64,000 nucleotides of DNA from DATAUD01 sp036501665 (lineage in GTDB: Bacteria; Verrucomicrobiota; Verrucomicrobiia; Limisphaerales; Palsa-1400), in the NCBI GenBank assembly GCA_036501665.1, contig DASXZW010000023.1, positions 145,424-209,423 of the forward strand, written 5' to 3'. The notes under the pieces are model-generated. The model searched no databases. It was not told the DNA's origin and saw nothing but the letters and a program-made list of their open reading frames with translations. The number at the start of each line of letters is the position of its first letter. The first letter of the stretch is position 1. Below, in pieces: positions 17,599 to 25,962 of the stretch. The translations under genes were made by a program, and so were the position numbers.

Positions 17599-19080
17599 AT
17601 GCCAGGTTTAATCGCCATTGTTGGCCGGCCTAATGTCGGCAAATCCGCCTTGTTTAACCGCATCGTAGGCAAGCGGATAGCCATCGTTCACGATCAACCC
17701 GGCGTCACGCGCGACCGCGTCACAGCGGAGGCCGAATGGCATGGTCGCCCCTTTACGTTGGTCGACACCGGCGGAATTGGGCTGGTTCGAGGCGAAAAAG
17801 CCGCCGACATCATCACCGAGGCCGCTTTCCAGCAAGTCGAATTAGCCATCGAAGCCGCCAACGTGATTATCCTGGTGGTCAATGTCCAGGAAGGCGTAGT
17901 CCCGCTCGACAGCGAAGTGGCGCTCCGTCTCCAACGCTCTGGGAAAAACGTCCTTGTCGCCGTCAATAAAACTGACAACGACCGCGATGATGTTGGCGCA
18001 GGCGAATTCTCAGAATTAGGCTTCCTCAAGATTTTCCCCGTAAGCGCCATTCATCAAAGAGGAATCGCCGCCTTGATGGACGCCGCAATGGCATTCCTTC
18101 CCGCAGCCGGTGACGGACTTGCGACGCCCGATGATGCCGACCCGCCGCTGAAATTGGCCGTGGTGGGCCGTCCAAATGTCGGTAAGTCCTCGCTGATCAA
18201 CGCCTTAACGCAATCCAAGCGCGTGATTGTCACCCCGATTGCCGGCACCACGCGCGACGCCGTGGACGTTCCTTTTACTGTTGAAACCGAGGGAGTTCGC
18301 CAGAATTACGTCTTGATTGATACCGCCGGCGTTCGCAAGCAGAGCCGGGTTGACGACTCCGTTGAGTTTTACAGCGTCAAACGAACGGAAGATTCCATCG
18401 CTCGCAGCGATATCGTCATTTTTGTGCTCGATGCCGAGGCTGGCATTCTCTCCCAGGATAAGAAAGTCGCCGACAAAATCATCGAGGAACGCAGGGCGTG
18501 CATTTTGGTGATTAACAAATGGGACCTGATCGTTTCCGGTTTGGAAAAAGGACGCCGCGATCTGCGTCAAAACAGAGGCGAAAAACATCGCGAAGGCCAG
18601 GCCAAGCCATTAACCACGCTGGCGGAATTCGGCGAATGGGTTCGCGAAAAACTCTTTTTCCTGGATTACGCCCCAGTCGTTTTTACCTCGGCAGTTTCGG
18701 GATTTCACCTCGACCGCTTGCTGGAATCCGTGCGTTACGTCGCGTCGCAGTTGCGCCAGAAAATTCCCACTTCCATCCTAAATCGCACGCTGAACGATGC
18801 CATTGAACGCCGCCAGCCCATCAGCTCTGGGGGGCATCGTTTGAAATTCTTCTACTCCACGCAAATCAAGCTTTCCCCGCCAACTTTTCTGCTGTTCGTC
18901 AATAACGCGGAACTGTTTTCGGATGCCTACCGGAAATACCTCGCAAATGAGATGCGGAAAGCTTTCGGATACGAAGGTTGCGCCATAAATCTTATCGCTC
19001 GCTCGCGCGAAAAGACTATCGAACCTATTCGCAAACCGAAGCCAGTAAAGAACTTCCGTCCAGTTCGTAAAAAAAATTAA
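17599..19080 (+). CDS. der: Ribosome biogenesis GTPase Der (EngA)
   Basis: Double-GTPase needed for assembly of the 50S subunit. Two G domains are visible, each with GRPNVGKS (near residues 8-15 and 194-201), DTAG-type G3 motifs (DTGG and DTAGVRK) and NKxD motifs (NKTD and NKWD). The KH-like C-terminal domain ends in a basic tail. The length of 493 residues includes a modest insertion near 325-345 (GRRDLRQNRGEKHREG) that shorter homologues lack. It diverges from ftsH across about 100 bases. Confidence 0.97.
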   Translation: MPGLIAIVGRPNVGKSALFNRIVGKRIAIVHDQPGVTRDRVTAEAEWHGRPFTLVDTGGIGLVRGEKAADIITEAAFQQVELAIEAANVIILVVNVQEGVVPLDSEVALRLQRSGKNVLVAVNKTDNDRDDVGAGEFSELGFLKIFPVSAIHQRGIAALMDAAMAFLPAAGDGLATPDDADPPLKLAVVGRPNVGKSSLINALTQSKRVIVTPIAGTTRDAVDVPFTVETEGVRQNYVLIDTAGVRKQSRVDDSVEFYSVKRTEDSIARSDIVIFVLDAEAGILSQDKKVADKIIEERRACILVINKWDLIVSGLEKGRRDLRQNRGEKHREGQAKPLTTLAEFGEWVREKLFFLDYAPVVFTSAVSGFHLDRLLESVRYVASQLRQKIPTSILNRTLNDAIERRQPISSGGHRLKFFYSTQIKLSPPTFLLFVNNAELFSDAYRKYLANEMRKAFGYEGCAINLIARSREKTIEPIRKPKPVKNFRPVRKKN

Positions 19081-19090
19081 AAAAAAGAAT

Positions 19091-19118
19091 TTGACTGAGG
19101 GCTAGTTCGTTTCATAAT
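19091..19118 (+). promoter_or_regulatory. Sigma-70-type promoter upstream of the porin gene
   Basis: TTGACT (19091-19096), 16 bases, then CATAAT (19113-19118). It is the best-matching promoter seen in the window and would give a leader of about 195 bases before the porin ATG. TAATAACGACT occurs at the -10 box and again at 19198-19208. A small AACGAC/GTCGTT hairpin with a T run lies at 19203-19224 within the leader. Confidence 0.55.
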
Positions 19119-19322
19119 AACGACTCAATTGATCGTGTATTTTAATCAAACAGTTCAACAACAGGAGTCGCCTATTCGGTTTCGATTTTATTTGCCTTTA
19201 ATAACGACTAAACGTGTCGTTTTTATCGCGAGCCTTCGTAAGGCAGTGGGGTCGTCTGCAGTCGGGCAGCCTTGGCAAATGGAAACGATCAATAACAACG
19301 AAAAATCAAAAAAAACTCATCC

Positions 19323-20783
19323 ATGAAAAACTTAATCAATAATCGAACCACGCGAAGCCTCCTTGCAGGCGTGGCTCTTCTTGGCGTATTGTCCCCAAAT
19401 ACAGTCCTGCGCGCAGACGACGCCACTCCATCAACTGCGGAATTGCTCCAGCGCATCAACGCCCTGGAACACGAACTCAAAGATCTTCAAGCCAAAGTGC
19501 AACAACAGCAGACAGCTTTTCCTTCGGTTCAACCGGGAAGTATTTCGGTCGCCCCCGGCACAAACGAAACTCGCCTCAAGCCGACGGCGTTCATCTCCGC
19601 CGGCTCCGACGGATTCAGTTTCAATTCCGGCGACACCAATTTTACCATCGCCCTGCACGGGTTAATTCAGGCGGACAGTCGCACCTTCTTTTCCGACAAT
19701 AAGGGAAAAGGGAACGATTCATTTCTGCTTCGTCGCGCTCGTCCAATCCTGTCGGGAACCGTTTACAAGGATTTCGATTTTCTGTTTACGCCTGAATTTG
19801 GCGGCAACACTGTGCAAATCGTCGATGCGTATGTCAATTATAAGTTAAATCCTCAACTGCAATTGCAGCTCGGCAAAATGAAGCCGCCGGTCGGCCTGGA
19901 ACCGTTGCAGCCCGACCAATTCACATTCTTCAATGAACGTTCGATTGTCACCGACCTTCTGCCTTACCGCGATATCGGCGTTGAATTGCACGGCGATCTT
20001 TTTGGCGGCGTCGTCACTTACGCGGGCGGGTTGTTCAACGGCGTTCCTGACTGGGTCACGACAACAACCAACAACGCTTTCGACAACAACAAGAGTTTCG
20101 ACACGCGCATTTTCGTGCAACCGTTCAAGAACACTTCTCTTAGCGCGTTGAAGGGACTCGGCATCGGGGTCGCCGGGACATATCAATTGGATTCCGGCAC
20201 GACCAACAACGGGAATTCGACCGGCTTGACCCAAGGCTTCGTCACCGAGGGCCAGCAAAAATTCTTCACCTACTCCAACAACGTCGCCAGCACAGGCGTT
20301 CACACTCGAATCACGCCACAAGGATACTATTATTGGGGCCCGTTTGGATTGATGGCTGAATATGTGGAAAACAACGATCACGTCAGCAATTTTGGCAAAA
20401 AAGTCACCTCGGCAAATTTGGAAAACAAGGCATGGGAAGTTTCCGGCGGTTACGTTTTGACGGGTGAGGACGTGACTTATCTCGGAGTAACGCCAAAGCA
20501 TCCCTTCTCACCGTTGAATGGACGTTGGGGCGCGCTTCAATTGGTCGGTCGGTTCGCGGAACTTGACGTGGACGAGAAAGCGTTCAAAGGATTTGCGGAC
20601 CCGGGAATATCGGCGTCCAAGGCGACCGAGTGGGAAGTCGGATTGAATTGGTACTTGAACCGCAACATCAGGGTCAATACGAGTTATTCTCACACAACAT
20701 TTGAGGGAGGCAACGGTTCCAAAGCCACTGTGACCAAGCAACCGGAAGACGTGCTCTTCACCCGCTTGCAGTTGTCATTTTAA
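19323..20783 (+). CDS. Outer-membrane porin of the phosphate-selective OprO/OprP type
   Basis: Probable trimeric beta-barrel porin. A signal peptide (ending near LRA-DDATPS) is followed by a short coiled coil (TAELLQRINALEHELKDLQAKV), as in related porins. The barrel then has DSFLLRRARPILSGTVYKDF, FTPEFG, QLQLGKMKPPVGLEPL and a final RLQLSF ending in Phe, the usual outer-membrane sorting signal. Family membership predicts anion or phosphate uptake, but selectivity residues cannot be judged by eye. It stands behind its own promoter with a long leader. A DUF1080 gene follows closely. Confidence 0.88.
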   Translation: MKNLINNRTTRSLLAGVALLGVLSPNTVLRADDATPSTAELLQRINALEHELKDLQAKVQQQQTAFPSVQPGSISVAPGTNETRLKPTAFISAGSDGFSFNSGDTNFTIALHGLIQADSRTFFSDNKGKGNDSFLLRRARPILSGTVYKDFDFLFTPEFGGNTVQIVDAYVNYKLNPQLQLQLGKMKPPVGLEPLQPDQFTFFNERSIVTDLLPYRDIGVELHGDLFGGVVTYAGGLFNGVPDWVTTTTNNAFDNNKSFDTRIFVQPFKNTSLSALKGLGIGVAGTYQLDSGTTNNGNSTGLTQGFVTEGQQKFFTYSNNVASTGVHTRITPQGYYYWGPFGLMAEYVENNDHVSNFGKKVTSANLENKAWEVSGGYVLTGEDVTYLGVTPKHPFSPLNGRWGALQLVGRFAELDVDEKAFKGFADPGISASKATEWEVGLNWYLNRNIRVNTSYSHTTFEGGNGSKATVTKQPEDVLFTRLQLSF

Positions 20784-20825
20784 CGATTGGAAAGGGCGGG
20801 TCTTTGCATTACAGTGCAAAGACCT

Positions 20826-21539
20826 ATGACCCGTTTCACTCTACTTGTTTCGATTATTCTTTGCGCGGCGGCAAACGTCTTCGCCGACGACTTAAACACT
20901 CTCACGCCGGGAGAATCGGCGGCGGGATGGAAATTATTGTTTGACGGCAAATCACCCACGGGGTGGCGAGCTTACGCGCACGAGGATTTTCCCAGCCCAC
21001 GATGGGGCGTCAAGGACGACTGCCTCTGCGTCGATACTTCGGCCAGCCCGAGTTCGAGCGATATTGTCACGACCGAAAAGTTCGGCGATTTCGACCTGAA
21101 ATTCCAATGGCGCATTTCCTCCGGCGGCAACAGCGGCGTGAAATATATGGTACACGAGGGAAAAACCGGCCACGCCGGCGTCGGCTATGAATACCAGGTG
21201 CTCGACGACGAGAAAAATGAGGATGGCCACAACGGAGCGAGTCACATGGCCGGCGCGGTTTATTTCCTGTTCGCGCCGAACGACCAGAAAAAACTCAAGC
21301 CCGTCGGCGAATTTAACGACAGCGAAATCATCGTCCATGGCAACCATGTGGAGCATTGGCTGAACGGAGCGAAAATCGTGGAATTTGAACTGGCCAGCCC
21401 GGAATTGAAAGAAGCCATCGCAAAAAGCAAATTCAAGAACATCAAAGGATTCGGAGAAAAAATCCCGACCGTGATTCTCCTCCAAGACCACGAATCGAAT
21501 GTCTGGTTCCGCAATATCAAGATTCGTTCGCTAAATTAA
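20826..21539 (+). CDS. Exported DUF1080 (3-keto-disaccharide hydrolase-like) protein
   Basis: Single-domain secreted protein of the DUF1080 family, a beta-jelly-roll fold found in many copies in PVC bacteria; some members cleave 3-keto-glycosides. The signal peptide ends near VFA-DDL. Typical motifs are GWKLLFDGKSPTGWRAY, DFDLKFQWRISSGGNSGVKYMV, GYEYQVLDD and VWFRNIKIRSLN at the end. The ATG at 20826 is chosen because it begins the signal peptide; an upstream in-frame ATG at 20787 lies just after the porin stop and lacks one. It lies about 40 bases after the porin gene and could share its transcript. Confidence 0.88.
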   Translation: MTRFTLLVSIILCAAANVFADDLNTLTPGESAAGWKLLFDGKSPTGWRAYAHEDFPSPRWGVKDDCLCVDTSASPSSSDIVTTEKFGDFDLKFQWRISSGGNSGVKYMVHEGKTGHAGVGYEYQVLDDEKNEDGHNGASHMAGAVYFLFAPNDQKKLKPVGEFNDSEIIVHGNHVEHWLNGAKIVEFELASPELKEAIAKSKFKNIKGFGEKIPTVILLQDHESNVWFRNIKIRSLN

Positions 21540-21642
21540 TTTCAATGGACCGATCCAGATCAGGGGCACATTTAAATTCATCGGTTATCACGTATGGAAT
21601 GACGCTTCGGTACACACTCTGACGGTCCATTTTGACGATCTT

Positions 21643-22239
21643 ATGGGCAACGTGAACTCCGTTAGGCGCATCTTCTTCCCTATGGCTCTTTTAGGGGCCA
21701 TCGTTACAGGATGGGGACAGTGGGAATTGACGTCCGAACTTCGTTGGAATCCGCTTGACGGTAAACCTCTTCCGAAACAGGGAGCAAGTGCGACGTACGA
21801 TTTTCGAAGCTCCTCGGGTCGATTTTGGATCGAAGTCGCGTTGCCGATGGAAAGCCGTTATGGAGGCGCGGCTGACGTCCGGTTGCGCTGCCCGCTGGAA
21901 TTTCAAATATTTACGGAAGCGACATCGCTTACGACGTTCACATCGCCGAATCTACAGGAGGTTGGCGAATACGGGTATAGTCACGAAGATGTATTCCGGG
22001 CGGGGACAATCAGCCTTCCGAAACCTGGCCAGTATCGTTTAGTCGTCAAGAATCTTGAAAACGACGCTCGGATCCCAAAAGGTAAAATATCATTGATCCG
22101 CGATGAGAATACGGAGGATGCGGCGGTTGTCTCGGGAGTCCTGTGGCTGCTAAAATGGCTCTTTCTGATAATGGCTATTTCTTCTGGAGGGCGACTCGTA
22201 TTTGCGTGGTGGAATCAGAAACGGCAAACGGGTCAATGA
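21643..22239 (+). CDS. Membrane protein of unknown function, extracytoplasmic beta domain between two helices
   Basis: No family recognised. The 198 residues have an N-terminal helix (IFFPMALLGAIVTGWG), a central soluble region of about 140 residues rich in beta-prone stretches with Gly/Pro turns (for example KPGQYRLVVKNLEN), and a C-terminal helix (VSGVLWLLKWLFLIMAISSGG) with a short basic tail. This topology suits a membrane-tethered extracytoplasmic domain. It sits between the DUF1080 gene and the glycan cluster without obvious coupling to either. Confidence 0.6.
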   Translation: MGNVNSVRRIFFPMALLGAIVTGWGQWELTSELRWNPLDGKPLPKQGASATYDFRSSSGRFWIEVALPMESRYGGAADVRLRCPLEFQIFTEATSLTTFTSPNLQEVGEYGYSHEDVFRAGTISLPKPGQYRLVVKNLENDARIPKGKISLIRDENTEDAAVVSGVLWLLKWLFLIMAISSGGRLVFAWWNQKRQTGQ

Positions 22240-22317
22240 TTTCAACTCGTCCGTTTCTTTCCCCGTCCAAGTCGGCACTCCTTGACATCCCCCGGCACCG
22301 CCGCTAACGCTTCCGGC

Positions 22318-23244
22318 GTGAAACAGCGGGTTCGCATTGATTTTTGCAATTTTTGGCCGGGCTTTAACAAGAACAGGAATTTCTTCTTTAAACTGTTGAA
22401 CGAGCGGTTCGATGTGGAGATTTGCGACCAACCGGATTTCGTCATTTATGCCGACGGCCCGACGCACCAGCAGTGGCTTTACAATTGCGTCCGCATTTAT
22501 TTTTCGACCGAGCAATTCGCGCCTGACTTTGAGCAGTGCGACTACGCGTTTACCTGCCGTTATCTCGACGATCCGCGACATTACCGACTCCCGTATTACG
22601 CGCTGACTTCGATCCCTTCGCGTCTGATCAAAACAGAAGAAGAGACCAGGGCAGCAGTTGCGCCTCGCACAAAGTTTTGCGCCTTCGTCGTAAAAAATGT
22701 TCATCCCAAGCGAACCAAAAAACGCCTCGATTTTTTCCATCGCCTCTCCAAATGCAAGAAAGTCGATTCTGCCGGTACCGCGTTGAACAATGTCGGTTTC
22801 GTTCTGCCGCCCGGCGGCGATAACAAAGTGGAATTTCTCAAGGAATATAAGTTCAACATCGCCTTTGAGAATTGTTCCGTGCCCGGTTACACGACGGAAA
22901 AACTCGTCGAACCGATGATGGCGCGATGCCTGCCGATTTATTGGGGCAACCCGCGCATCGCCGAGGATTTTAATTCGCGCAGCTTTTTGAATTACTTCGA
23001 TTTTCCAAGCGAGGATGCCCTCATCGAAAAAATCATCGAACTCGACCGCGACGACGCGAAATACGCCGAATACCTGCGCCAGCCGTGGTTTCATAACAAT
23101 ACACCCAACGCTTGCTTTGATCGCAACCGGCTGCTGGATCAATTCGAGCGAATTTTCAGCACCAAAATCCGCCCCGCCGCCTCGCGCCGCAAATGGTTCC
23201 AGATCGGTCGCTGGCGGATCGTCAAAAAGAACATTGCGCACTGA
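22318..23244 (+). CDS. Glycosyltransferase family 10 (alpha-1,3-fucosyltransferase-like)
   Basis: Probable fucosyltransferase or related enzyme acting on surface glycans. The C-terminal GT10 signature is clear: KYKFNIAFENCSVPGYTTEK followed by LVEPMMARCLPIYWGNP and FNSRSFLNYFDF. The N-terminal half has RIDFCNFWPGF and ADGPTHQQW, as in bacterial GT10 proteins. The start is uncertain: the open frame begins at a TTG (22282), while a GTG at 22318 sits just before the conserved VRIDF strand and is used here. It leads a cluster with two methyltransferase-like proteins and a GT2 enzyme, consistent with making or decorating a polysaccharide. Confidence 0.85.
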   Translation: MKQRVRIDFCNFWPGFNKNRNFFFKLLNERFDVEICDQPDFVIYADGPTHQQWLYNCVRIYFSTEQFAPDFEQCDYAFTCRYLDDPRHYRLPYYALTSIPSRLIKTEEETRAAVAPRTKFCAFVVKNVHPKRTKKRLDFFHRLSKCKKVDSAGTALNNVGFVLPPGGDNKVEFLKEYKFNIAFENCSVPGYTTEKLVEPMMARCLPIYWGNPRIAEDFNSRSFLNYFDFPSEDALIEKIIELDRDDAKYAEYLRQPWFHNNTPNACFDRNRLLDQFERIFSTKIRPAASRRKWFQIGRWRIVKKNIAH

Positions 23245-23271
23245 ACAAATCCAGCGTCGTAAACAAGTTCC

Positions 23272-23331
23272 GGGGAGCGCGGTCGTCTCGACCGCCCCAG
23301 TCGGCGTCTCGCCGACTGGCTCCTGCATGAC
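23272..23331. repeat. GGGGAGCGCGGTCGTCTCGACC-family palindrome (single half)
   Basis: GCGGTCGTCTCGACCGC is followed by the second palindrome AGTCGGCGTCTCGCCGACT. The same two motifs occur in the larger composite element at 63647-63876. It lies between the GT10 and FkbM genes. Confidence 0.75.
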
Positions 23332-23430
23332 TGGCTTCAACTTGAACTCGCGGCAATTCCGATTGACCACCCATCAAATATTGAGACAATCATTCCAAGC
23401 TATGCTTGAACATTCGCAAGAGGCAGCGCG

Positions 23431-24228
23431 ATGAATCCCGGAACCGTCCTTCCGCAAGTCGCCGGCTCGATTGAAGACTGGCTTGAAGGCCAGATCGCGC
23501 GCCACGCCGATTGGTTCGCGCAACGTACCCTTCTTTTGGACGTCGGCGCGTATCACGGCGATTTTTCCAGGCGATTCGTCGAGGCGAAATCTACCCCTTT
23601 TCGGGAATCAATCTTGTTCGAGCCAAACCCGGAAAATCTCAAGGTCTTACGCGAAGGGTTTGCCGGCGACTCGCGATTTCGCGTCGAAGCCGTCGCCTGC
23701 GCCGACAAGGTTGGCGATGGCGAACTGGTCTGTAAAGGTGAACGTTACACCGGCTCATTGCTCCCGTACGACGGCGACCGCCCCGGCCCGCAAAGCGCGC
23801 ATTCCGTGACCGTCACGACCCTCGACCAATTTTTGCCGGATACTGACAAGTCTAAAAAAATCGGCCTGATCAAGATTGACACGCAGGGCAACGACCTTCG
23901 CGTCCTGCAAGGCGCGACGCGCATTCTTCAAACGCATCGTCCCTGGCTTATCGTCGAGATGCTCTCGACGCCGCGATTTGTGAACCAGACCCGGCCGTTG
24001 GAGGTGATGGAGTTTCTTGACGGTCAAAAATATTTTTGGGCAGCGCAATTCAACGAATATTACACCGCGACGGGGTGGCTCGCCTGGTACGACGCCTGTT
24101 TTGTGCCGATCGAACTTTTCAGCATGGCGGCCACTGAAAACGTCCAGCGTCCAACATTTGTTGAAGGGCAGGGGAGTGAAGGCAACGGCGTGGGCCGCAA
24201 GTTGCGCCAGCTTTTCGGATCCCGCTGA
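23431..24228 (+). CDS. FkbM-family SAM-dependent methyltransferase
   Basis: Methyltransferase of the FkbM class, often found in surface polysaccharide clusters. Visible motifs are LLDVGAYHGDFSRRF (SAM-binding motif I), ILFEPNPENLKVL, VTVTTLDQFL and IGLIKIDTQGNDLRVLQGA, the typical FkbM D-x-x-G-x-D/E-x-x-VLxG ending. The 265 residues match the family. AGAGG precedes the ATG. It is followed after 2 bases by another methyltransferase-like gene, which implies an operon. Confidence 0.9.
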   Translation: MNPGTVLPQVAGSIEDWLEGQIARHADWFAQRTLLLDVGAYHGDFSRRFVEAKSTPFRESILFEPNPENLKVLREGFAGDSRFRVEAVACADKVGDGELVCKGERYTGSLLPYDGDRPGPQSAHSVTVTTLDQFLPDTDKSKKIGLIKIDTQGNDLRVLQGATRILQTHRPWLIVEMLSTPRFVNQTRPLEVMEFLDGQKYFWAAQFNEYYTATGWLAWYDACFVPIELFSMAATENVQRPTFVEGQGSEGNGVGRKLRQLFGSR

Positions 24229-24230
24229 AC

Positions 24231-24968
24231 ATGGGCGCGATTAATTTTTCGCTCGACGAGAATCTGGCCGCGCTGCTCGCCCGCGAATTGTCGATCAAGG
24301 TCTTCGTCGAAACCGGCGCATTTCACGGCGATACCCTTGAGATGGCCCGCCGCCATTTTCCCGACTGCCGCTCCGTCGAAATGTCGCCTGAGCTTTACGA
24401 AAAGGTTCGCGCCCGCTTCGCCGGACAGCCAAACATCAAAGTTCATCTTTCCGATTCGCCGACTTTCTTGCGGTCGCAAAGCGACGAACTTGCCGCTAAG
24501 CCCGTTCTTTTTTGGCTCGACGCGCACTGGTGTCAAGCCGAACAAACTTCTGGCGGCAATTCCCAAAGCCCTTTGCTCGGCGAACTGACCGCGATCCGGT
24601 CGCTCCACGCTGAGAGTGTGATTCTTATTGACGATGCGCGCCTCTACCTTTGCGCGCCGCCGCTCCCGCACAATTGCAGGGACTGGCCCGATTTTCATTC
24701 AGTGATCACGGCTTTGCTGGCGTTGAGTCCGCAACATCGACTGATGATTTTCAACGACGTGATTATTTTCCATCCCGCCCGAATCAGCGCGGCAATATTC
24801 GATTTTTCGCATCTCAATGGCGCCGATTGGCTGCTCATCAACCACCTTCGCCAGGCTTGCGAGGCGCGCGAAAGCGAGCGTCAGGCGCGGCGTTTTCCTT
24901 CCATGAATTTCTTCCGGCGCCTCGTGGGAATTCGCGGTCAAAATTCTTCCGGTCATGCTGCCCATTAG
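24231..24968 (+). CDS. Methyltransferase-like protein of the glycan cluster
   Basis: Probably a class I SAM-dependent methyltransferase, though divergent. IKVFVETGAFHGDTLEMA resembles motif I, CRSVEMSPELYEKVRARF the acidic strand 2, and PVLFWLDAHW a later strand. The 245 residues end in a basic tail. It overlaps the following GT2 gene by 14 bases and begins 2 bases after the FkbM gene. The acceptor is unknown. Confidence 0.75.
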   Translation: MGAINFSLDENLAALLARELSIKVFVETGAFHGDTLEMARRHFPDCRSVEMSPELYEKVRARFAGQPNIKVHLSDSPTFLRSQSDELAAKPVLFWLDAHWCQAEQTSGGNSQSPLLGELTAIRSLHAESVILIDDARLYLCAPPLPHNCRDWPDFHSVITALLALSPQHRLMIFNDVIIFHPARISAAIFDFSHLNGADWLLINHLRQACEARESERQARRFPSMNFFRRLVGIRGQNSSGHAAH

Positions 24969-25923
24969 CGTTCTCATACCCACGCGCAATTGCGGCGCTT
25001 TCGTTCCCGGCCATATCGAGTCGTTGCGCCCGTGGATCGATCTGGCGCAGGAAGTCATCATTGTTGACAGTAATTCCACCGACGGCACAGTGGATCTTCT
25101 CCGCGCCGGAATTTCGCACCCAAACGTCAAATTTCTCACGCACCCGCCCGGATTGTATCAGTCGTGGAATTTTGGAATTCAAAACGTCGCCGCCAAATAC
25201 GTTTACTTCAGCACGGTCGGCGACCCGATTACCCGCGACGGCATGAAGCATCTTTTCCACTCAGCCGAGGAATTTCAATGCGACGTCGTGATCAGCAAAC
25301 CCAATTTCATCAGCGCCGATGGAGTGCCGATGCCCGATGATCGCTGGCCCATTGATGTCATCATTGATCGCCTCAAAATCGACCGTCCGCAGCTGCTGAC
25401 GACCATCGAGCAATTTCTCTTCGCCGTGACCAACACCTGGGGCGCGATTCTCGGCAGTTCCGCGAGCAACCTCTACCGCGCCCAATGCTTCAAGGACCGT
25501 CCGTTCCCCCTCGAATACGGCACTGCTGGCGACGGCGGCTGGGGAATCCAACATATTTTCGACGTCGCAATCGCCGTCACGCCATCGCGCTTCTCCAACT
25601 TCCGCCATCACGAAAAGTCCTATTCGCTCTCGGAATATCCAATGGATTCCTTGACCACAAAACTTTTCCGGCTCGCCCAAAAAGTGGTCGCTGAGAAGAG
25701 GGCCACTAATCCCGCGCTCCCCGCGCTTTTAGAACGCATTCGTTGGCCCGAACTTGAGAAAGCGCTGGAAATCGTTCCAATCGAACAGACCAAACTCGAA
25801 GAATTCCGCGACAAGCCGATGCCTTGGTTTCTGAACCCCGCCGCATGGCAAGTCCGCTCAACGCGAAACCGAGCGGAGGCGGAAATCAACGCCATCATCT
25901 CGGACGTTTTATCAGCCAAATAA
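24955..25923 (+). CDS. Glycosyltransferase family 2
   Basis: GT-A fold sugar transferase. ISVLIPTRNCGAFV at the N-terminus, EVIIVDSNSTDGTVDLL (nucleotide-binding Asp), GLYQSWNFGIQNVAAKYVYF and STVGDPI fit GT2 enzymes. It has 322 residues with no membrane helix. It overlaps the upstream gene by 14 bases, so it closes the operon. Substrate cannot be told from sequence. Confidence 0.88.
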   Translation: MLPISVLIPTRNCGAFVPGHIESLRPWIDLAQEVIIVDSNSTDGTVDLLRAGISHPNVKFLTHPPGLYQSWNFGIQNVAAKYVYFSTVGDPITRDGMKHLFHSAEEFQCDVVISKPNFISADGVPMPDDRWPIDVIIDRLKIDRPQLLTTIEQFLFAVTNTWGAILGSSASNLYRAQCFKDRPFPLEYGTAGDGGWGIQHIFDVAIAVTPSRFSNFRHHEKSYSLSEYPMDSLTTKLFRLAQKVVAEKRATNPALPALLERIRWPELEKALEIVPIEQTKLEEFRDKPMPWFLNPAAWQVRSTRNRAEAEINAIISDVLSAK

Positions 25924-25962
25924 AGCTTTCCAAAAGCCGGGTTTTAAGAGAGAATTTTCCGC

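Noticed and set aside
22150..23370. 406-residue frame antisense to the GT10 gene
   Set aside because: No domain recognised and the GT10 signature on the plus strand is clear.
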